Shown one piece after another: positions 59,766 through 64,000 of a DNA stretch of 64,000 nt (the first letter of the stretch is position 1; every line of letters starts with the position of its first letter). The DNA lies in contig CAWATG010000015.1 of assembly GCA_963785035.1 (NCBI GenBank), forward strand, positions 1-64,000, written 5' to 3'. The notes beneath the pieces were generated by a model. It searched no databases. It was not told the origin of the DNA and saw only the letters and a list, made by a program, of their open reading frames with translations. The stretch is from CAWATG01 sp963785035. GTDB taxonomy: Bacteria; Actinomycetota; Acidimicrobiia; IMCC26256; CAWATG01. The position numbers and the translations under genes were made by a program.

Positions 59766-60116
59766 ATGCGTCGAAGGAATGAGACCCCGAAATCACTTCC
59801 GGCAGCGTCGTTGCACATCGTGTTGGCGTTGCTCGACGGCGAGCTGCACGGCTACACGGTGATGCAGCGAGTCGGGGAGCTGAGCGATGGCGCAGTCAAG
59901 ATGGGGCCGGGCACGCTCTACGGAACCTTGAACCGTCTCGTAGACGACGGCCTCGTGGTCGAGACCACCGATCGAGTGGAGCGGGACGAGGGCGAGCGGC
60001 GCCGCTACTACGAGCTGAGCGCCAGCGGACGGTCGGTGGCCGTGGCCGAGTTGGCTCGCCTGCGGACTCTGGTTGATCGGGTGACCCGCACGCTCGACGG
60101 CGGAGCGATCGCGTGA
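59766..60116 (+). CDS. PadR-family transcriptional regulator
   Basis: This 116-residue winged-helix protein contains ASLHIVLALLDGELHGYTVMQRV and MGPGTLYGTLNRLVDDGLVVE, then RRRYYELSASGRSVAVAELARL, all of the PadR N-terminal domain plus a short dimer helix. Next gene downstream encodes a membrane protein with a permease-prefix-like start, a common PadR partner. Confidence 0.92.
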   Translation: MRRRNETPKSLPAASLHIVLALLDGELHGYTVMQRVGELSDGAVKMGPGTLYGTLNRLVDDGLVVETTDRVERDEGERRRYYELSASGRSVAVAELARLRTLVDRVTRTLDGGAIA

Positions 60117-60170
60117 ACGTCAACGAACGCGAACGCCGACAATCGCTTTCTGCGCGCGTACGGGGCACTC

Positions 60171-60710
60171 GTGGCCTTGTACCCCCGCGAGTTCCGCGAT
60201 GAGTACGGCGCGGACATGGTCCAACTCGCGCGCGACGCCTGGCGCGACGATCCGCCGTGGCGAGTGGCGGGCCGTGTCGTTGTGGATCTCGCGATCTCGA
60301 TTCCCACCCAACACTTGGAGGTCCGCATGCACCGAAGCCCGTCCCCTCTGGTCCCGCTCATCTACACCGCCGTTTCTGGTGCGGGGATCGTTCTCGCGCT
60401 CGTTGGCGGAACGAACGTTGCGTCGCTCATCCTCGGACTCGTGATCGCCGCGATCGCCGGGACGCTTGCTGTGATTGGGTGGCGCAGGGACGCCCCGATC
60501 GGCCGCTCCGTGCAGACGACGCATTGGTGGAAGTTCGTCGTCGCAGGCCCGGTGATCATCGGCGCCGTCATCGTTGCAGCCGGGCTCGGGGTTGAGGCCT
60601 GGTTCGTTGGGATGTTCTTCGTGTTCTTGGCCTTTGTCCTGACCGGTGTCGGTCTTCTCCTCGGACTTGCGCGTCTCGCGACCCGTCGCCCGCCGGCGTT
60701 GCCGACATGA
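60171..60710 (+). CDS. PadR-linked membrane protein
   Basis: The protein reads LYPREFRDEYGADMVQLARDAWRDD, the prefix segment typical of PadR-linked permeases and hypothetical proteins, followed by four membrane helices (about 65-85, 88-105, 121-141, 143-163). GTG 60171 is the first in-frame start, but the family usually begins about 10 residues earlier (RFLRAYGALVALYP). The GTG at 60113, overlapping the PadR stop, would reach this frame only after a one-base shift, so the start is in doubt. 179 residues as called. Confidence 0.7.
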   Translation: MALYPREFRDEYGADMVQLARDAWRDDPPWRVAGRVVVDLAISIPTQHLEVRMHRSPSPLVPLIYTAVSGAGIVLALVGGTNVASLILGLVIAAIAGTLAVIGWRRDAPIGRSVQTTHWWKFVVAGPVIIGAVIVAAGLGVEAWFVGMFFVFLAFVLTGVGLLLGLARLATRRPPALPT

Positions 60711-60741
60711 CACCGGGCTCCTTCGCCGCCGCGCTCGTCTC

Positions 60742-61461
60742 TCAGCACATCGCGATGCGGCGATCGAAGTCCGCAGCGAGGTCGACCAGTGCGGCGCCGC
60801 AGTCGCCGGTGTAGGCAGGGGCGTGCATCGGGGCGAGCGTCTCGATTTCGAGCTGGGCCAGCCGACGGCACGTCGCACCACTCGACGGGTGCAGCGACAT
60901 CGAGCCGGGCATCTCGTCCTCGGCTTGCACGGCAGGGCCCACTATGTCGTCGTTCGTCGCGGCGGCGTACGGCCCGTTCCAAGTGAACAGATCGCCGCAG
61001 AACAATGTCTTTGTCGTGACGTCGTAGAGCACGCCGGCCTCCCACGCGTGAGGCACATGTGGGGTGTCGAACCACTGCACGAGGTGCCCGCCGATGTCGA
61101 GTGTCTCGCCGTCGCCGAGTGCTTGTGGCGCCCGGTCGGCGAGATCACTGAGTGACACCATGCACCCGATGAAGCCGTGGGCGACGGTGGCATGCGGCGC
61201 GAGCGCCAGCCACTCGTTCATCGAACCTGACTCGTCGGCTTCGACATGGCCGAAGCTCAACCACCGAACCGCGTCGGCCGGGAGGACGGTGGACACAGCG
61301 GCTGACACGAGCGGGAACATGGCGCGCATGCCGGTGTGGAAGAGCAGCGGTTCAGCCGCCGCGATGAGGTACTGGTTGAAGGCCACCGGGGCGTCGGGGA
61401 ACACCGTCGTCAGTTGGTGGATGCCTGTGGCGACTTCGGTCACCCTCGTCTGAGCGTCCAT
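60742..61461 (-). CDS. MBL-fold metallohydrolase, flavodiiron-type motif
   Basis: This 239-residue protein has LSFGHVEADESGSMNEWL: the H-x-E-x-D motif of flavodiiron/ODP-type beta-lactamase domains rather than HxHxDH, plus DTPHVPHAWEAGVLYDVTTKTLFCGDLFT with the bridging Asp. Family members bind a diiron centre and react with O2 or NO; there is no flavodoxin domain here. Start at ATG 61461 overlaps the stop of the isomerase-like gene, so they are coupled. Confidence 0.85.
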   Translation of the reverse strand: MDAQTRVTEVATGIHQLTTVFPDAPVAFNQYLIAAAEPLLFHTGMRAMFPLVSAAVSTVLPADAVRWLSFGHVEADESGSMNEWLALAPHATVAHGFIGCMVSLSDLADRAPQALGDGETLDIGGHLVQWFDTPHVPHAWEAGVLYDVTTKTLFCGDLFTWNGPYAAATNDDIVGPAVQAEDEMPGSMSLHPSSGATCRRLAQLEIETLAPMHAPAYTGDCGAALVDLAADFDRRIAMC

Positions 61462-62234
61462 CAGAACGGCACCTCCGCGGAGAGAAGGCCGGTGCGTGGC
61501 ATCGCGTCAGCCGGCGGGCGAGAAGAGAGCGTTCGGCACATCTCGATCGCGTCGATGGTGACGTGCTCACCGCTGCCGTCACCGGCGACGAACTCGCCGC
61601 CGGCGGGACCGGTGAGCGTGAGCGTGAACGGCTTCTCGCAACGTCGGGCCAGTTCGGCGACGACGTCGGCGACGATGCGTCCGTCATGCTCGGCGCTGAG
61701 TTCGAGGTCGCGTCCGGTTGCGCGGGCGATGTCGATGCGGTGCATCCAAGGGTCGCGCGTGAGGATCGTGTCGAGCAGGTACGCCATACGCCACGTTTCG
61801 GGCTTGCCGTCGACGTGCTCCTTCATCGGCATCTTCCGGAAGAGCCACGGCGCCTTGGCACGCCAGCGAGCGGCGCGCGGTCCGATCTCGTCGATGCGGA
61901 CGATCAGCTCGTCGGTCGACAGGTCGGCGTGATCGGCGACCTGCTTGGCCGCCAACGCGTCAATCATCGGACCCCCATCACGCTTCGAGGTTTTGTTGGC
62001 GGCGCTCATCGCCGCGAACATCCGGCGGAAGCCGGTGAACGTCGCCATCATGCCGAGATTGTGTCCGGCGACGGCTCGGACGTCCCACAGCGGGCAGTCC
62101 GTGGGTTTGGACCAATCGTCAGCGGACAGCGATCGCAGCTGCGACGACATGCGCGCGTATTCGGTGCGCGCAAGGCGCTCGGTGTCGGAACGGGTGATCG
62201 GTTCGATGGTGTCGACTGATCGTGCAGTCATCAT
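61461..62234 (-). CDS. Maleylpyruvate-isomerase N-terminal-domain (DinB-like) protein
   Basis: This 257-residue protein has DWSKPTDCPLWDVRAVAGHNLGMMATF and LTRDPWMHRIDIARATGRDLELSAEHDGRIVADVVAELARR, with the metal-binding His residues of the DinB/MDMPI fold, and a C-terminal substrate-like domain. GAGGAGG precedes ATG 62234. It overlaps the upstream TetR gene (ATGA) and the downstream MBL gene, so the three form one operon. Confidence 0.85.
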   Translation of the reverse strand: MMTARSVDTIEPITRSDTERLARTEYARMSSQLRSLSADDWSKPTDCPLWDVRAVAGHNLGMMATFTGFRRMFAAMSAANKTSKRDGGPMIDALAAKQVADHADLSTDELIVRIDEIGPRAARWRAKAPWLFRKMPMKEHVDGKPETWRMAYLLDTILTRDPWMHRIDIARATGRDLELSAEHDGRIVADVVAELARRCEKPFTLTLTGPAGGEFVAGDGSGEHVTIDAIEMCRTLSSRPPADAMPRTGLLSAEVPF

Positions 62235-62848
62235 CGTGCTCGCCTCCTCACGTGTGGTTTCTTCGCCCTTTTGGTCATGTAGTCGTAGAACATGTCGACG
62301 GCGTCGTCGATCAAGCGGATCCAGCGATCGCCGCCAGGGTCGTTCGAGAGCTGCTGGTCGGCTAGGCCCGTGCCGATGGCAGTGAACAGGTCGACCGCGT
62401 CGGGGTCGGTGATGCCACACGCCGCCATGCGTTGGCCAATCCGTTCCAGGCTGGCTTCGGAGATGGCGAACGACTCGGCCGACGGTTCGAATCCGGGGAT
62501 GGTCCGTTGGAACAGCAACAGGTAGCGCGCCGCGTCGGCCGCGCAGAACTCGACGAAGTAGTGGATCAACTCCTTCAGGCCTTCGAGCGAGTCGGAGAGC
62601 TCGCCGGTCGGCTCGGCATTGGCGAACTCGCGCGCGCCCTGCGCGTACATCTCGTCGTAGATGGCGTTCTTCGAGTCGAAGTAGCTGTAGAGCGAGGGCG
62701 CCTGCATTCCGACTGCGCGAGCCAGGTCGCGCAACGACAATGCAGCGAGCCCGTCGGCACGCACCTGCGTCCACGCGGCCGCAAGGATTTCGGCCTTCGT
62801 CGCTGCTCGGCGCTGAGCCCGCCTATCTGGCTTAGGAATCTCTAACAC
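62231..62848 (-). CDS. TetR-family regulator of the isomerase/MBL operon
   Basis: This 205-residue protein starting at GTG 62848 (VLEIPKPDRRAQRRAATKAEILAAAW) has a TetR HTH, LSLRDLARAVGMQAPSLYSYFDSKNAIYDEMY, and a WHG-like C-terminal domain (LHYFVEFC, RYLLLFQRTIPGFEPS). The upstream GTG at 62989 would extend across a near-perfect promoter, so it is rejected. First gene of a three-gene operon; likely autoregulated. Confidence 0.88.
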   Translation of the reverse strand: MLEIPKPDRRAQRRAATKAEILAAAWTQVRADGLAALSLRDLARAVGMQAPSLYSYFDSKNAIYDEMYAQGAREFANAEPTGELSDSLEGLKELIHYFVEFCAADAARYLLLFQRTIPGFEPSAESFAISEASLERIGQRMAACGITDPDAVDLFTAIGTGLADQQLSNDPGGDRWIRLIDDAVDMFYDYMTKRAKKPHVRRRAR

Positions 62849-62855
62849 GATTAGG

Positions 62856-62884
62856 AGAATAGAACGCCGTTCGCTTGATGTCAA
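62856..62884 (-). promoter_or_regulatory. Near-consensus promoter with leaderless GTG start
   Basis: On the minus strand TTGACA, a 17-base spacer and TATTCT are followed after 7 bases by the GTG start of the TetR gene. CTAA-TCGTG-TTAG overlaps the start and may be the TetR operator. Coordinates may be off by one base. Confidence 0.7.
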
Positions 62885-63028
62885 GCAACCTGGTCGTGCC
62901 CTGCGGTTCGCAGCGATGACGGAACCGCCGTGGGGCACTAACGTCGGTGCGCACAAGCACCTCGCCGGCATCGAATGCCGTGACGTCACCGCTGACCGCC
63001 CCTATTTCTTCTCAAGAGGAAGTGCCCG

Positions 63029-63685
63029 ATGTCCGAGGTCGTCGTTCATAACTTTTCTGTGTCGCTCGATGGGTTCGGGACTGGCGATGGTCTGAGCTAC
63101 GAAGCACCATTCGGCCATGCTGGTCAGCGGCTGCACGAGTGGATGATCGCCACCCGGTTCGGGAGCTTGATGTTCGGCCGGCCTGGCGGCAGCGTCGGGG
63201 TCGATAACGCGTTCGCCGAACGCCACGCACATGGCATCGGTGCGGAGATCATGGGGCGCGGGAAGTTCAGCCCACACTCCGGCCCGTGGACGGACGTCGG
63301 AACCGACCAAGAGTGGCGGGGATGGTGGGGGTCGAACCCTCCGTTTCACACGCCGGTCTTCGTGCTCACCCACCATCCACGTCCGTCGATCGAGATGGAG
63401 GGCGGCACGGTGTTCCACTTTGTCGATGCCGCCCCGCACGAGGTGCTCGCCCTTGCCCAAGATGCCGCCGGGCAGCTGGGCGTTCGGATCGGCGGAGGGG
63501 TAACGGTGGTTCGGGACTTTCTCGCCGCCGGACTCATTGACATCGCCCACATCGTCGAGGTGCCGATCTTGCTGGGTCGCGGGGTACGCCTCTGGGACGG
63601 GCTTGCTGGGCTCGAAGCTACCTACCGCATCGAGTCAGTCGTGTCGCCGAGCGGCGTCACGCACCACACGTTCACCCGCCACTGA
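63029..63685 (+). CDS. Dihydrofolate reductase family protein (RibD C-terminal fold)
   Basis: This 218-residue protein contains HNFSVSLDGFGTGDGLSYE, RFGSLMFGRPGG, HPRPSIEMEGGTVFHFVDA, LGVRIGGGVTVVRDFLAAGLIDIAHIVEVPILLGRG, all typical of the RibD_C/DHFR-like family. It uses NAD(P)H to reduce an unknown substrate. AGAGGA precedes the ATG by about 9 bases. Its relative at 1-243 has a different subfamily start. Confidence 0.92.
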   Translation: MSEVVVHNFSVSLDGFGTGDGLSYEAPFGHAGQRLHEWMIATRFGSLMFGRPGGSVGVDNAFAERHAHGIGAEIMGRGKFSPHSGPWTDVGTDQEWRGWWGSNPPFHTPVFVLTHHPRPSIEMEGGTVFHFVDAAPHEVLALAQDAAGQLGVRIGGGVTVVRDFLAAGLIDIAHIVEVPILLGRGVRLWDGLAGLEATYRIESVVSPSGVTHHTFTRH

Positions 63686-63689
63686 CGCG

Positions 63690-64000
63690 TCAGCCGCGTA
63701 CTGCTCGTTCGATGGCGCCGACATCGATCTTCTGCATCGTCATCATCGCTTCGAACGCTCGTTGCGCTTTCGCTCCGCCGGCGGCAAGCGCGTCGGTCAA
63801 GACGGTCGGAGTGATCTGCCACGAGACACCCCATTTGTCCTTGCACCATCCGCACTCGCTTTCCTGGCCGCCGTTGCCGACGATTGCGTTCCAGTAGCGG
63901 TCGGTTTCGGCTTGGTCTTCGGTTGCGACCTGGAAGGAGAACGCCTCGTTGTGGGTGAATTCGGGGCCTCCGTTGAGGCCGATGCAGGGGATGCCGAGAA
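63690..64000 (-). CDS. VOC-family (PhnB-like) protein, partial at window edge
   Basis: From the window end to the stop at 63690 the minus strand reads LGIPCIGLNGGPEFTHNEAFSFQV, QAETDRYWNAIVGNGGQESECGWCKDKWGVSWQITPTVL and the C-terminal AFEAMMTMQKIDVGAIERAV, an unmistakable PhnB/3-demethylubiquinone-methyltransferase-like glyoxalase-fold protein. The N-terminal part is outside. It is convergent with the DHFR-family gene, with 4 bases between stops. Confidence 0.9.
   Translation of the reverse strand, partial: LGIPCIGLNGGPEFTHNEAFSFQVATEDQAETDRYWNAIVGNGGQESECGWCKDKWGVSWQITPTVLTDALAAGGAKAQRAFEAMMTMQKIDVGAIERAVRG

Noticed and set aside
1..64000. CRISPR arrays, tRNA and rRNA genes
   Set aside because: I saw no regularly spaced direct repeats of CRISPR type, no tRNA-like cloverleaf with CCA/TTC-arm and no rRNA stretch on reading; a covariance search would be needed to exclude a tRNA completely.

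Overview
The window is high-GC DNA with actinobacterial character. It carries mycothiol-type DinB/maleylpyruvate-isomerase-like enzymes, a furA-katG pair, a complete kdpFABC-DE locus and several apparently leaderless regulator genes. I infer an actinobacterium, possibly an environmental Acidimicrobiia-like lineage; no rRNA or tRNA is present to confirm this. Much of the window reads as accessory genome: four toxin-antitoxin pairs (hipBA, mazEF-like, two vapBC), two transposase remnants, and many small regulator-plus-enzyme pairs (TetR/cupin, HxlR/isomerase-like, PadR/membrane protein, ArsR/SulP, TetR/isomerase/MBL).

Layout. 0-14 kb: a DHFR-family gene cut by the window edge, hipBA with an array of palindromes, cupin/TetR, a secreted beta-propeller, mazEF-like, a lipoprotein, DUF2975 with its HTH regulator, a cyclopropane-fatty-acid synthase relative, HxlR/isomerase-like, a 5'-truncated DODA-type dioxygenase and an esterase. 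14-20 kb: a ClC channel gene with an internal deletion, MarR, superoxide dismutase, AhpD-like, DUF302 plus an MMPL exporter, a methyltransferase. 20-28.3 kb: intact potassium-uptake operon kdpFABC with kdpD and kdpE, preceded by an extra 50-residue membrane protein. 28.4-34.2 kb: a scrapyard of truncated or frameshifted genes (DUF1348, DsrE-like, TetR, LuxR, aminoglycoside-phosphotransferase-like, STAND ATPase, IS481 and IS5). 34.2-42.3 kb: vapBC, a CstR-like sensor with persulfide dioxygenase-rhodanese and a sulfite-exporter-like gene, furA-katG-dps, nitrilase. 42.5-46.9 kb: a stretch in which every gene is broken by repeated single-base frame changes. 47-64 kb: nhaA, a second sulfur module (MFS, 55-residue protein, ArsR-rhodanese, DsrE, SQR-like), vapBC, a SnoaL-like/LuxR operon with a hairpin-rich leader, ArsR-SulP, and enzyme/regulator pairs up to a DHFR-family gene and an edge-cut VOC gene.

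How genes may work together. Two sulfur modules (35.2-37.9 kb and 48.8-52.6 kb) together encode oxidation of sulfide to persulfide (SQR-like), persulfide oxidation (dioxygenase-rhodanese), sulfane-sulfur carriers (DsrE, rhodanese), export (TauE/SafE, MFS) and sensing (CstR-like, ArsR-rhodanese). A CsoR/CstR-type palindrome also precedes the DUF302-MMPL pair at 16.5 kb, so that pair may belong to the same regulon. SodA, KatG, Dps, FurA and AhpD-like form an oxidative-stress complement.

Caution: many genes carry one-base frameshifts, often at G/C runs, while the protein sequence on both sides stays well conserved. In several places this looks more like uncorrected sequencing indels than biological decay. 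The clean deletion junctions (DODA, ClC, DUF1348, TetR) are a different class and look like real rearrangement or misassembly.
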